Assembly (NCBI RefSeq): GCF_008056315.1
Contig: NZ_VRKQ01000008.1
Span: 700,957-764,956 of the forward strand
Reading direction: 5' to 3'
Length of the DNA stretch: 64,000 nucleotides
Source of the DNA: Seonamhaeicola maritimus
GTDB taxonomy: Bacteria > Bacteroidota > Bacteroidia > Flavobacteriales > Flavobacteriaceae
Positions 35,891-44,264 of the stretch are shown here, in pieces (positions within the stretch are counted from its first letter, which is position 1; each line of letters starts with the position of its first letter). The notes beneath the pieces were generated by a model. The model was given only the letters and a program-made list of their open reading frames with translations. It did not search any database and was not told the origin of the DNA. The translations under genes were made by a program, and so were the position numbers.

Positions 35891-36598
35891 TTACTGTTTT
35901 GATTTTTTGAAAACAAGTTGTCCGATGGGAATTAATTTAGTGCCAATCCCAGTTACGCTAACTTTATAAAAAAGATTTTGTTCTTCTAATACAACCTCTG
36001 CTGTTATGGGCCCCCGCTGATCTGGCATGTGAATGAGTGTAGTGACATAGAAAAAATACTCTTCGTTAGGATTAATCTTTGTTTGTAGTCCGGTCGGTTT
36101 ATCGAAGTTATTGTCGAAAAAAGATCTTAAACCAGTAATGCCATAGTTATACGAAGATAGTTTGTCAACTCTCATGGCATCTGGAAGTAAAAATAATTTC
36201 AAGTAATTATCAGGAGGAGGGGAAATCGATAGTGAATCCGCAGGAAAATTTATTGAAAACTCCAATGGAGAATTAGTCTCATTGATTATACGGGTCCAGA
36301 ATATTCCATGTCCATAGTGTGTTCCGGTGGAATCATCATATCCTCTTACCGCGTTTGGGTCTCTATCTCCGTCTATGTTTCCTCCACCTCTTGCTCCGCT
36401 GTTTTGTATTATTACTTCTTTTCCTTCAGAATCAGTATACTTAAACTCAGATTCAATAAATGAATTAGGAATATAGGTTTGCGTTTTTTGTCCCTTGTTT
36501 TTTGTTGAGTCAACGGTATCTGGCGTTGATTTGTCACTTTGTCCAAAGGAAAAAAATCCTGTAGTAGCCAAAATCAAAATGATTAGATTTTTTCTCAT
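35891..36598 (-). CDS. Uncharacterised secreted protein
   Basis: A 235-residue protein with a clear Sec signal peptide (MRKNLIILILATTGFFSFGQ, cleavage after FGQ). No cysteine lipobox is present, so the product is periplasmic or outer-membrane associated. The mature part begins with a low-complexity Lys/Thr/Ser stretch, followed by a glycine-rich RGGGNIDGDRDPN segment and a strand-rich C-terminal half. No domain was recognised. It is monocistronic between repeat DNA and the divergent peptidyl-prolyl isomerase gene. Confidence 0.55.
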   Translation of the reverse strand: MRKNLIILILATTGFFSFGQSDKSTPDTVDSTKNKGQKTQTYIPNSFIESEFKYTDSEGKEVIIQNSGARGGGNIDGDRDPNAVRGYDDSTGTHYGHGIFWTRIINETNSPLEFSINFPADSLSISPPPDNYLKLFLLPDAMRVDKLSSYNYGITGLRSFFDNNFDKPTGLQTKINPNEEYFFYVTTLIHMPDQRGPITAEVVLEEQNLFYKVSVTGIGTKLIPIGQLVFKKSKQ

Positions 36599-36771
36599 TT
36601 AGTTAGGTTTTTGGCTTGCGCACAATGCAAAGATAAAGTTCCGTTTCAATGAACTTTGTCGGTTGTTAAACTAAATTCGTGAATTTTTTTCACAAAGGCA
36701 AGAGGTTTGCTAAGGTATAAACACTTGTTAAAATCCATGTAATCAAGGTGTAAAAATTATCATGCTTTCCC

Positions 36772-36779
36772 TATATTTG
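36772..36779 (+). promoter_or_regulatory. Predicted -7 promoter element of the PPIase gene
   Basis: TATATTTG matches the Bacteroidota -7 consensus TAnnTTTG exactly and lies 22 bp before the ATG at 36802, followed by the GCA often seen at this position. The -33 element is not clear. Confidence 0.6.
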
Positions 36780-36801
36780 CACTTTCTTAAAAATTAGAAC
36801 A

Positions 36802-37734
36802 ATGCAAGACGGATTATACGCAAAATTCAATACAACAAAAGGTGAAATTTTAGTAGCTTTAGAATACAAAAAAACTCCTGGTACAGTAGGAAACTTTGTT
36901 GCCTTAGCAGAAGGTAATTTAGAAAACTCAGTGAAGCCACAGGGAACACCTTATTATGATGGATTAAAATTCCACAGAGTAATTCCAGATTTTATGATTC
37001 AAGGTGGCTGTCCTCAAGGTAGTGGTTCCGGAAACCCTGGTTACCAATTTGATGATGAGTTTCATCCAGAATTAAAGCATGATGGCCCTGGTGTGTTATC
37101 TATGGCTAATGCGGGTCCTGGTACTAACGGAAGTCAATTTTTCATTACACATGTTGAAACACCGTGGTTAGATAATAATCATACTGTTTTTGGTAAAGTA
37201 GAAAACGGGCAAGATATAGTTGATGCTATTGCTCAAGGTGATGAAATTGAAACATTAGAGATTGTAAGAGTAGGAGCAGAGGCAGAAGCTTATAATGCTA
37301 TTGAAGCGTTTAGAACTTTTGAAGGTTCTAGAGCAAAAAGAGAAGAGGAAGAAAAAGCCAAGGCTGAAGAAGCATTAGAAAAATTAGCTTCAGGTTTTGA
37401 AAAAACAGAAAGTGGATTAAGATATCAAATCATCCAAAAGGGTGATGGTGCAAAAGCAGAAAAAGGTAAAACGGTTTCTGTGCATTATAAAGGTCAATTA
37501 GCAGATGGAACGGTTTTCGATTCGTCTTATAAAAGAAACCAGCCTATTGATTTTCCATTAGGAGTTGGTCAGGTAATTCTAGGTTGGGATGAAGGGGTTC
37601 AACTTTTAAGCGTTGGAGATAAAGCTAGATTCGTTATTCCAAGTAATTTAGGTTACGGAAGTAGAGGAGCAGGAGGTGTAATTCCTCCAAACGCAACATT
37701 AATTTTTGATGTTGAGTTAATGAGCGTGAAATAA
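36802..37734 (+). CDS. Cyclophilin-FKBP fusion peptidyl-prolyl isomerase
   Basis: A 310-residue cytoplasmic protein combining two unrelated prolyl-isomerase folds. Residues 1 to about 165 form a cyclophilin domain: [13 protein letters not shown] near 55 (catalytic Arg), [12 protein letters not shown] near 108, and NNHTVFGKV near 130. A charged helical linker ([13 protein letters not shown]) follows. The FKBP domain spans about 205-310: [37 protein letters not shown], and [27 protein letters not shown]. No signal peptide is seen. A strong terminator follows 26 bp after the stop. Confidence 0.92.
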   Translation: MQDGLYAKFNTTKGEILVALEYKKTPGTVGNFVALAEGNLENSVKPQGTPYYDGLKFHRVIPDFMIQGGCPQGSGSGNPGYQFDDEFHPELKHDGPGVLSMANAGPGTNGSQFFITHVETPWLDNNHTVFGKVENGQDIVDAIAQGDEIETLEIVRVGAEAEAYNAIEAFRTFEGSRAKREEEEKAKAEEALEKLASGFEKTESGLRYQIIQKGDGAKAEKGKTVSVHYKGQLADGTVFDSSYKRNQPIDFPLGVGQVILGWDEGVQLLSVGDKARFVIPSNLGYGSRGAGGVIPPNATLIFDVELMSVK

Positions 37735-37760
37735 ATTCACCATATTTTTACGATATTATT

Positions 37761-37787
37761 AGCACCTCATTTGAGGTGCTTTTTTTA
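37761..37787 (+). terminator. Rho-independent terminator after the PPIase gene
   Basis: AGCACCTCA pairs perfectly with TGAGGTGCT (loop TT), followed by seven T residues. The hairpin overlaps an in-frame GTG at 37776 of the next ORF, so that GTG is not the start; the ATG at 37797 is. Confidence 0.88.
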
Positions 37788-37796
37788 TCTTTAAGC

Positions 37797-38342
37797 ATGA
37801 CAAATCAAGAACTAGAAAAATTAAAATATCCTATTGGGCAGTTTGAATGTCCTGATACAATTTCAGACGAACATATTGCGAGTTGGATTTCAACTTTAGA
37901 AACTTTTCCTATTCGTTTTGAAGCTTTAGTTAAGCATTTAACAAAAGAACAACTTGATACTCAATACAGGCCAGATGGTTGGACTATAAGACAAGTGGTA
38001 CATCATGTGGCTGATAGTCATCATCATAGTTATACAAGGTTTAAATGGGCACTAACCGAAGATAAACCTGTTATAAAAGCATACAACGAAGCAGATTGGG
38101 CAGAATTATGTGATAGTAAAAATGACCCCATTCAAATGTCTTTAGAGCATGTTAAGGCTATTCATTATAAGTTGGTAAATTTACTTAAGCAACTATCAAA
38201 AGAAGACTTGAACAAATGCTTTATTCACCCAGAAACAAATTCAGAAGTTTTACTGTCTTACAATATTGGTAATTATGCGTGGCATAGTAACCACCATTAC
38301 GCACATGTTGAAAATTTGCTTAAACAAAAAGGTTGGCTGTAA
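37797..38342 (+). CDS. DinB/YfiT-type putative metal-dependent hydrolase or thiol transferase
   Basis: The start is set at ATG 37797 (MTNQELEKL), because the upstream GTG lies inside a terminator stem; this gives 181 residues. The DinB-like four-helix fold is marked by RPDGWTIRQVVHHVADSHHHSY near residue 60 and the C-terminal WHSNHHYAHVENL, which together supply the three metal-binding His. The family (YfiT/BstA) includes bacillithiol S-transferases. The substrate thiol in this organism is unknown. The GNAT gene starts directly at the stop, so the two are cotranscribed. Confidence 0.82.
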   Translation: MTNQELEKLKYPIGQFECPDTISDEHIASWISTLETFPIRFEALVKHLTKEQLDTQYRPDGWTIRQVVHHVADSHHHSYTRFKWALTEDKPVIKAYNEADWAELCDSKNDPIQMSLEHVKAIHYKLVNLLKQLSKEDLNKCFIHPETNSEVLLSYNIGNYAWHSNHHYAHVENLLKQKGWL

Positions 38343-38831
38343 ATGATTAGAGAGTTTCAGTTAGAGGATACGCAACAACTTCTAGACATCTATAATTACT
38401 ACGTGCTGAATTCTGTGGTTACTTTTGATGATAAAGAACTTTCATTTGAACAATTCACTGAAAAGGTAAATAAAATAAATGCAGAATATCCCTTTTTAGT
38501 TTTTGAAGAAAATAATGAAATTTTGGGTTATGCCTATGGAAGTAGGTTTAGGCCTAAACCGGCTTATCAAAATACTGTAGAATCTACAATTTATTTAAAA
38601 CATTCCATTCAAGGAAAAGGCATTGGTACAAAGTTATACTCAAAACTTATTGAGGTTTTAAAACAACAAAAACTACATATTGTTTTAGGCGTATTAACAC
38701 TTCCAAATGAAGCTAGCGTAAAACTTCATGAAAAATTAGGGTTTAAAAAAGTAGCTCACCTAGAGGAGGTGGGTTTAAAGTTTGGTAAATGGCAAGATGT
38801 TGGTGTTTATCAGCTTAAACTTTCCACTTAA
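38343..38831 (+). CDS. GNAT family N-acetyltransferase (phosphinothricin acetyltransferase-like)
   Basis: A 162-residue protein beginning right after the preceding stop. Acetyl-CoA binding motif A is IQGKGIGTKLYSKL (about residues 85-98), preceded by ESTIYLKHS. The N-terminal DTQQLLDIYNYYVLNSVVTFDDKELS and C-terminal LHEKLGFKKVAHLEEVGLKFGKWQDV match the Pat/MnaT subgroup, which acetylates small amines such as methionine sulfone or phosphinothricin. Its 3' end overlaps the convergent redoxin gene by 17 bp, so there is no room for a terminator between them. Confidence 0.82.
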   Translation: MIREFQLEDTQQLLDIYNYYVLNSVVTFDDKELSFEQFTEKVNKINAEYPFLVFEENNEILGYAYGSRFRPKPAYQNTVESTIYLKHSIQGKGIGTKLYSKLIEVLKQQKLHIVLGVLTLPNEASVKLHEKLGFKKVAHLEEVGLKFGKWQDVGVYQLKLST

Positions 38832-39372
38832 TATTGCAGCCAATACTTGGTTTTTGTAAAGAAGTATTATCCGTACCTTCAATTAAACATTCTATAGCTT
38901 CCCTTAAATCATTACCATTTAGAGGTATACCGTTTTCTGGTCTAGAATCATCTAATTGACCTCTGTAAACTAGTTTTAAAGCCTCATCAAAAACATAAAA
39001 ATCAGGTGTACAAGCAGCATCATAAGCTTTGGCAATATCTTGTGTTTCATCATATAAATAAGGAAACGAATAGCCTTCATTATTAGCATGAGCCTTCATT
39101 TTTTCAGGACTATCTTGAGGGTGATTAACTACATCATTGCTTGATATTGCTGCAAAACCAATTCCTTTTTCGGTATAGGTATTTGCAATAGATACAATTT
39201 CAGAATTTACATGAATTACAAAAGGGCAGTGGTTGCAGATAAACATTATAACCGTGCCTTTCTCGCCTTTAATTTGGTCAAGACTCAAAATGGAGTCTGT
39301 AACAGTATCTTCTAAAGAAAAGTTTGGTGCTTGCGTTCCTAAAGGAAGCATGTTTGAAGGTGTTCTGGCCAT
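38815..39372 (-). CDS. Thioredoxin-fold redoxin family protein
   Basis: A 185-residue protein with a peroxiredoxin-like fold. APNFSLEDTVTDSILSLDQI near residue 15 begins the domain, the active site is ICNHCPFV near 46-53 (CxxC), and the cis-Pro region is AACTPDFYVFD near 123. No signal peptide is present, so it acts in the cytoplasm. It is probably a disulphide reductase or peroxidase of the AhpC/TSA-like group. It converges on the GNAT gene with a 17-bp overlap and diverges from csaA across 47 bp. Confidence 0.82.
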   Translation of the reverse strand: MARTPSNMLPLGTQAPNFSLEDTVTDSILSLDQIKGEKGTVIMFICNHCPFVIHVNSEIVSIANTYTEKGIGFAAISSNDVVNHPQDSPEKMKAHANNEGYSFPYLYDETQDIAKAYDAACTPDFYVFDEALKLVYRGQLDDSRPENGIPLNGNDLREAIECLIEGTDNTSLQKPSIGCNIKWKV

Positions 39373-39419
39373 AAAATTTATCTTTATTCAAAGTTCGTGA
39401 TAATTTGTATTTTTAAAAA

Positions 39420-39755
39420 ATGAATGATACAATAACTTTTGAAGATTTCACTAAAGTAGATTTACGGGTTGGAACCATTATTGAAGTAAATGACTTTCCT
39501 GAAGCTAGAAATCCAGCATATAAATTAACCATAGATTTTGGTGACTTGGGAATAAAAAAATCTTCAGCTCAAATTACCAATTTATATAATAAGGAAGACT
39601 TAATGAACAGGCAAATTGTAGCGGTTTTAAATTTTCCCAAAAAACAAATTGGTAAATATATGAGTGAATGTTTGGTTTTAGGTGCAGTAAACGGAAAGGA
39701 TGTAATTCTTTTGAATCCTGAAAACAATGTGAAAAACGGAAGCGTGGTATCATAA
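39420..39755 (+). CDS. csaA: tRNA-binding domain protein CsaA
   Basis: A 111-residue protein made of a single tRNA_bind OB fold. VDLRVGTIIEVNDFPEARNPAYKL near 13-36, SSAQITNLYNKEDLMNRQIVAVLNFPKKQIG (about 53-83) and SECLVLGA near 86 are the CsaA consensus. CsaA is described as a dimeric chaperone-like protein linked to secretion and as a tRNA binder. Its stop is 3 bp before the start of the symporter gene. Confidence 0.88.
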   Translation: MNDTITFEDFTKVDLRVGTIIEVNDFPEARNPAYKLTIDFGDLGIKKSSAQITNLYNKEDLMNRQIVAVLNFPKKQIGKYMSECLVLGAVNGKDVILLNPENNVKNGSVVS

Positions 39756-39758
39756 TTT

Positions 39759-40661
39759 ATGCAAGAACTAGACTCGGTTAAGATAAACTTTGATACTAAT
39801 GGGCTTTGGGTGCTTAATATTGCATTGGCGGTTGTCATGTTCGGTGTTGCGCTAGGTATTACGCTAAACGATTTTAAAAACTTAATAAGGCAGCCTAAAT
39901 TGGTATTGGTTGGAATTTTATCTCAATTTATATTATTACCTCTGTTAACTTTTTTAGTTGTATTACTAATAAAGCCACAACCAAGTATAGCTTTGGGCAT
40001 GATGATGGTTGCTGCTTGCCCCGGAGGGAATATTTCAAACTTTATGACCCATTTGGCAAAAGGGAATACTGCTTTATCAATAAGTTTAACGGCTTTTGCA
40101 ACTTTTTTCGCCATATTTATGACGCCTTTTAACTTTCAGTTTTATGGAAGTCTTTATGAACCTACGGCCCAATTATTAAAGGAGGTAGAGTTAAGCCCAT
40201 TTGAATTGGTAAAGTTGGTAACCTTAATACTTGGTATTCCTTTGGTCTTTGGTATGGTGGTAAGAAACTATAATGAAAAGTTGGCTTTAAAACTTTCAAA
40301 AATTCTTAGACCATTATCCATAATTATTTTTGCGGCAATAGTAGTTATTGCATTCTCAAATAATTTGGACGTATTTAATGCCTATATTCATCATGTTTTG
40401 CTATTAGGTATTTCTCATAATATAGTTGCTATAACCTTAGGTTTTCTTGTGGCTAGCTTATTCGGGTTATCTTTTAAGAATAAAAAAACAATTGCTATTG
40501 AAACAGGTATTCAGAACTCGGGATTGGGATTGTTGCTTATTTTTACTTTTTTTAATGGTTTGGGAGGAATGGCAATTTTAGCTGCCTTTTGGGGAATTTG
40601 GCACATAATTTCTGGTTTATTGTTGGCTTTTTATTGGTCTAACAAAAATGGTAATTCATAA
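39759..40661 (+). CDS. Bile acid:sodium symporter family transporter (BASS)
   Basis: A 300-residue inner-membrane protein with about nine or ten hydrophobic helices. AACPGGNISNFMTHLAKGN near residue 85 is the BASS family discontinuous helix signature with the sodium-site residues, and IAIETGIQNSGLGLLLIF near 245 is the second crossover motif. Family members carry bile acids, pantoate, keto acids or other organic anions; the substrate here is unknown. It follows csaA by 3 bp and precedes a plsC-like gene by 3 bp. Confidence 0.85.
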   Translation: MQELDSVKINFDTNGLWVLNIALAVVMFGVALGITLNDFKNLIRQPKLVLVGILSQFILLPLLTFLVVLLIKPQPSIALGMMMVAACPGGNISNFMTHLAKGNTALSISLTAFATFFAIFMTPFNFQFYGSLYEPTAQLLKEVELSPFELVKLVTLILGIPLVFGMVVRNYNEKLALKLSKILRPLSIIIFAAIVVIAFSNNLDVFNAYIHHVLLLGISHNIVAITLGFLVASLFGLSFKNKKTIAIETGIQNSGLGLLLIFTFFNGLGGMAILAAFWGIWHIISGLLLAFYWSNKNGNS

Positions 40662-40664
40662 TAT

Positions 40665-41696
40665 TTGAAAAAACTTTGGTTACATAGTGTACGAGTTTAT
40701 TTAAGGTTAGGAATGTTCTTTTACTTTAAAAAAGTAGTGGTTCATAATATAGAAAACATTCCTAAAGATAAGCCTGTTTTATTATTAGGAAATCATCAAA
40801 ATGCATTATTAGATCCTCTTTTAATTGCTACAAAAGGAAGTCGATTTTCATTCTTTTTAACCAGAGCAGCAGTTTTTAAAAAGAAGTTTATCAGCAATTT
40901 ATTGGGTAGTTTACAGATGTTACCTGTTTATAGAATTAGAGATGGATGGAATAATTTGGCAAATAACAATGCCATTTTTGAAACTTGTTCTGAGTTATTG
41001 AAAGATGGTGAAGTTATTGTAATCTTTCCTGAAGGAAATCATAATTTGGCTAGACGTGTTAGACCTTTAAGTAAAGGATTTACAAGAATTGTTTTCGATA
41101 CATTAGAAAAATACCCTGATTTAGATTTACAATTGGTTCCAGTTGGTTTAAACTATGTACATGCCGCAAAGTTTTCTGATAGTGCAGCTTTGTTTTTTGG
41201 AAAACCTATTTCTGCAAAGGAATTTACGAGTGATAATAGAAATGAAGGAGTTGTTAAATTAAAATCTAAGATTCAAATCGAGTTAATGAAACTAACAACA
41301 CATATTCCATCAGAGAATTACGAGAGTGATTTATTGTTATTACAAGATTTGAACGTTGATTTTTTAAACCCTCAAGAGGTTAACTCTTGTATTGCAAATA
41401 ATTTTAATGATTGTAAGGTTAAGCCTAAATCTAAATTTCAATTTTTAAAAAGAGTTTTCAAGATTTTGCTAATTATTAATTTGATTATTCCCTATGCAGT
41501 TTGGAAGTTTTTCGCAGAACCTAAGGTTGTTGACTTGGAGTTTAAATCTACCTTCAGGTTTACTATAGCTTTAACATTAGTGCCTATTTGGCTTTTAGTA
41601 ATAACAATGCTCTTGGTATTATATTTTAGTTGGGCTATTGGGCTATTCTATTTATCTTTTAGTTTGGTTTTAGCACTTTTGGCTATTAAATGGTAA
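40665..41696 (+). CDS. 1-acyl-sn-glycerol-3-phosphate acyltransferase-like (PlsC domain) protein
   Basis: A 343-residue protein starting at TTG. The PlsC domain occupies about residues 1-200. Block I reads LLLGNHQNALLDPLL, with five residues between His and Asp instead of the usual four. RAAVFKKKF follows, and block III is IFPEGNHNLARRVRPLSKG. Two hydrophobic segments near the C-terminus (about 265-285 and 295-343) are additional to the family core. It probably acylates lysophosphatidate or a related lipid at the inner membrane. The altered spacing makes the exact substrate uncertain. Confidence 0.75.
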   Translation: MKKLWLHSVRVYLRLGMFFYFKKVVVHNIENIPKDKPVLLLGNHQNALLDPLLIATKGSRFSFFLTRAAVFKKKFISNLLGSLQMLPVYRIRDGWNNLANNNAIFETCSELLKDGEVIVIFPEGNHNLARRVRPLSKGFTRIVFDTLEKYPDLDLQLVPVGLNYVHAAKFSDSAALFFGKPISAKEFTSDNRNEGVVKLKSKIQIELMKLTTHIPSENYESDLLLLQDLNVDFLNPQEVNSCIANNFNDCKVKPKSKFQFLKRVFKILLIINLIIPYAVWKFFAEPKVVDLEFKSTFRFTIALTLVPIWLLVITMLLVLYFSWAIGLFYLSFSLVLALLAIKW

Positions 41697-41698
41697 TA

Positions 41699-41733
41699 AA
41701 AAAACCGCTATACAATGTATAACGGTTTTTTTA
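41699..41733. terminator. Bidirectional rho-independent terminator
   Basis: AAAAAACCGCTATAC and GTATAACGGTTTTTT form a stem with one mismatch around the loop AAT. Poly-A on the left and poly-T on the right let it end both the plus-strand plsC-like gene and the minus-strand PUR gene. Confidence 0.8.
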
Positions 41734-41752
41734 AATAATCTTTTAACTTTGA

Positions 41753-42148
41753 TTATATATCATCAAAATTCACATCCGTAAAACTTTCAGTCGTTTTCAA
41801 TGTATCTTCTGTTTCTGATTTAGCCGACTCATAATCATTATTATATTCTTTTTTAAAGTCCTTTTGGTGACGCTCACTAATGACTTCGTCTCCTTTTTGT
41901 TCAATAATATAATCTGTCATTTCAGCTAAAATACTCCTAAACTCAGAAAAGTCTTCTTTGTAAATATATATCTTATGCTTTTTATAATGGAATGACCCAT
42001 CTTCATTTGTAAACTTTTTACTTTCAGTAATAGTTAAGTAATAGTCATCTGCTTTAGTAGCTCTTACGTCAAAAAAGTACGTACGTCTTCCGGCTCTCAA
42101 TACCTTAGAAAAAATCTCTTCTCTCTCCATCATATCATTGTTATTCAT
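41753..42148 (-). CDS. PUR-family DNA/RNA-binding protein (DUF3276)
   Basis: A 131-residue protein. REEIFSKVLRAGRRTYFFDVRATKADDYYLTITESKK (about 9-45) and HYKKHKIYIYKEDFSEF (about 54-70) form the Pur-alpha-like beta-beta-alpha fold shared with Borrelia Pur-type regulators. The C-terminal 50 residues are acidic and probably disordered. It binds single-stranded nucleic acid. It is monocistronic, with 153 bp of AT-rich DNA upstream. Confidence 0.8.
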   Translation of the reverse strand: MNNNDMMEREEIFSKVLRAGRRTYFFDVRATKADDYYLTITESKKFTNEDGSFHYKKHKIYIYKEDFSEFRSILAEMTDYIIEQKGDEVISERHQKDFKKEYNNDYESAKSETEDTLKTTESFTDVNFDDI

Positions 42149-42301
42149 ATGTTAAATAAAAAATAGTTCAATTGTCGTTTGCGTATCAAAAATCTAAAAA
42201 AAACAGTTACTAACCAACAAAATATAAGGTTTCTTTTTCAAATCTTCTTTTTTATTGAATTTAATTTAATGCTTTAATAAGTTAAAAATCTGATTTAAAG
42301 T

Positions 42302-44059
42302 TTATTTAGATGAAGTTTCGCTAATTTGCTTTAGGTAAAGGTGCTTGTAATAACCTTCAACATTTATAAGAGTATCATGGGTTCCTTCTTGAACTATTTT
42401 GCCATCTTCAAGTACAATAATCTTATCTGCATTTTTTGCTGATGACACCCTATGACTCACAATTATAGAGGTTTTATCTTTTGAAACTTTGTTTAGATTT
42501 TTTAATATTTTCTCTTCCGTTTCTGTGTCCACTGCTGAAAGGCAATCATCAAACAATAATATTTTTGGCGATTTAATAATAGCTCTGGCAATTGAAACAC
42601 GTTGTTTTTGTCCACCAGAAAGTGTGATTCCACGTTCTCCTAAAACGGTGTCATAACCATTATTAAACTTGACAATGTTTTTGTGCACTTGGGCATTTTT
42701 GGCAGCTTGAATCACTTCTTCATCTGTAGCTTCTTCTTTACCAAATTTTATATTATTCTTAATGCTATCAGAAAACAAAAAGGCATCTTGCGGTACATAA
42801 CCTATACTATCTCTTAAATTATATAGATTATGATTTTGAATATTGGTGTTGTTTACTGAAATATTACCTCTGTCAATATCATAAAGCCGTCCTATTAAAT
42901 CTAAAATGGTAGATTTTCCTGACCCTGTTTTCCCTAAGATTGCTAGTGTTTCTCCTTCTTTTACACTAAAACTTATTCCTTTTAAGGCTTGAATATTAGT
43001 GTCATCATAAGTAAAGGATACATTTTTAAAATCAATATCTCCGGTAATTTCAGTTGAGGTTTCAACGGTGTTTTTTATTTCAGGTTCTATTTTTAAAAAC
43101 TCATTAATACGTTTCTGAGATGCCTCTGCTTGTTGAACAATAGAGGTTACCCAACCAACTGTTGCTACTGGCCATGTGAGCATATTTACATAAATTATAA
43201 ACTCGGCAATGGTTCCTAAACTCTCAATTTCGCCATTAATATATTGCATACCACCAAAGTAAATAACTAGTAAATTGCTTGTTCCAATGAGTAATATCAT
43301 CATAGGAAAAAACCAAGCTTGAACTTTAGTAAGATTCACTTGCTTTTCTTTACTTTCAATAGCCAAGGATTTAAAGTTTGAAGCCGTTTGAGGTTCAATT
43401 CCATAAGCTTTAATAACTGAGATTCCACTAAACGATTCTTGGGTATAAGTTGATAGTTTAGACAGATATTCTTGGACAATAGTACTTCTTTTATGAATTT
43501 CTCTACTTAGTTTATAAATAATTACGGAAAGTATCGGAAGAGGTAAAATGGTATATAGAGTAAGTGTAGGAGCAGCTTTAAACATGTAAATAAGGGCTAC
43601 AACAAAAAGCGCAATAGTGTTTATACTGTACATTATGGCAGGACCTGCATACATACGTACCCTTCCAACATCTTCGGTGATTCGATTCATTAAATCACCT
43701 GTTCTATTCTTTTTATAGAAGTTTAAAGACAACTTTTGATACTGTTCATAGATTTCATTTTTTAAATCGAATTCTATATAGCGAGACACATTAATAATGG
43801 TTTGCCTCATAAAAAAAGTTAGTATAGCAGCAATTAAAGCTGCTCCTATTATCCAAAGAATAGCTTCAGCAAGTTCAGATTTAAAAACATCATTAGTAAT
43901 GGTTTTGTCATTAAACCGCTCAATAGCAACAAAAATCTTTTTAACATATCTTGGAGTATATAGTAAAAATATTCTAGCAGCAACCGTAATAATACTACCT
44001 AATAACAGATGGGTTTTATACTTTAAAAAGTACTTATTTAAATGTTGTAATTCTTTCAT
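42302..44059 (-). CDS. ABC transporter, fused permease and ATPase (MsbA-like exporter)
   Basis: A 585-residue half-transporter. The N-terminal ABC_membrane domain (about 15-310) has six hydrophobic helices. The ATPase domain has Walker A LGKTGSGKSTILDL near 370, the Q-loop GYVPQDAFLFSDS, the signature LSGGQKQRVSIARA near 475, Walker B ILLFDDCLSAVD and the switch His in IVSHR. Family members export lipids, peptides or drugs; MsbA-like lipid flipping is plausible but not proven. It is divergent from nusB across 205 bp. Confidence 0.88.
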   Translation of the reverse strand: MKELQHLNKYFLKYKTHLLLGSIITVAARIFLLYTPRYVKKIFVAIERFNDKTITNDVFKSELAEAILWIIGAALIAAILTFFMRQTIINVSRYIEFDLKNEIYEQYQKLSLNFYKKNRTGDLMNRITEDVGRVRMYAGPAIMYSINTIALFVVALIYMFKAAPTLTLYTILPLPILSVIIYKLSREIHKRSTIVQEYLSKLSTYTQESFSGISVIKAYGIEPQTASNFKSLAIESKEKQVNLTKVQAWFFPMMILLIGTSNLLVIYFGGMQYINGEIESLGTIAEFIIYVNMLTWPVATVGWVTSIVQQAEASQKRINEFLKIEPEIKNTVETSTEITGDIDFKNVSFTYDDTNIQALKGISFSVKEGETLAILGKTGSGKSTILDLIGRLYDIDRGNISVNNTNIQNHNLYNLRDSIGYVPQDAFLFSDSIKNNIKFGKEEATDEEVIQAAKNAQVHKNIVKFNNGYDTVLGERGITLSGGQKQRVSIARAIIKSPKILLFDDCLSAVDTETEEKILKNLNKVSKDKTSIIVSHRVSSAKNADKIIVLEDGKIVQEGTHDTLINVEGYYKHLYLKQISETSSK

Positions 44060-44201
44060 TTATCATTCTCAGCAATGAAAGCAAATATAGGGTATATAAA
44101 TATATAAATGACTTTAACCATTGTTTGTAATTGTTAAAAATACTTTAAAATATTAGGAGCAATTATTAAAAATAAAATGAAGTTTCTTTCCGAAATAATA
44201 T

Positions 44202-44209
44202 TATTTTTG
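44202..44209 (+). promoter_or_regulatory. Predicted -7 promoter element of nusB
   Basis: TATTTTTG fits TAnnTTTG and lies 55 bp before the nusB ATG. A short GGAG...CTCC hairpin (44221-44240) sits in the leader. Confidence 0.45.
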
Positions 44210-44264
44210 CGTCGTCAAAAGGAGGTAGAGGTTTAGCTCCATTTAATTTAAGTTCTTTGTAATT

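Noticed and set aside
37776-37796. GTG start for the DinB/YfiT gene
   Set aside because: The codon lies within the stem of the upstream terminator; the ATG at 37797 gives the family-typical N-terminus.
44212-44245. tRNA-like or sRNA sequence with GGAG...CTCC in the nusB leader
   Set aside because: Only a short stem can form; there is no acceptor stem, anticodon arm or T-arm.
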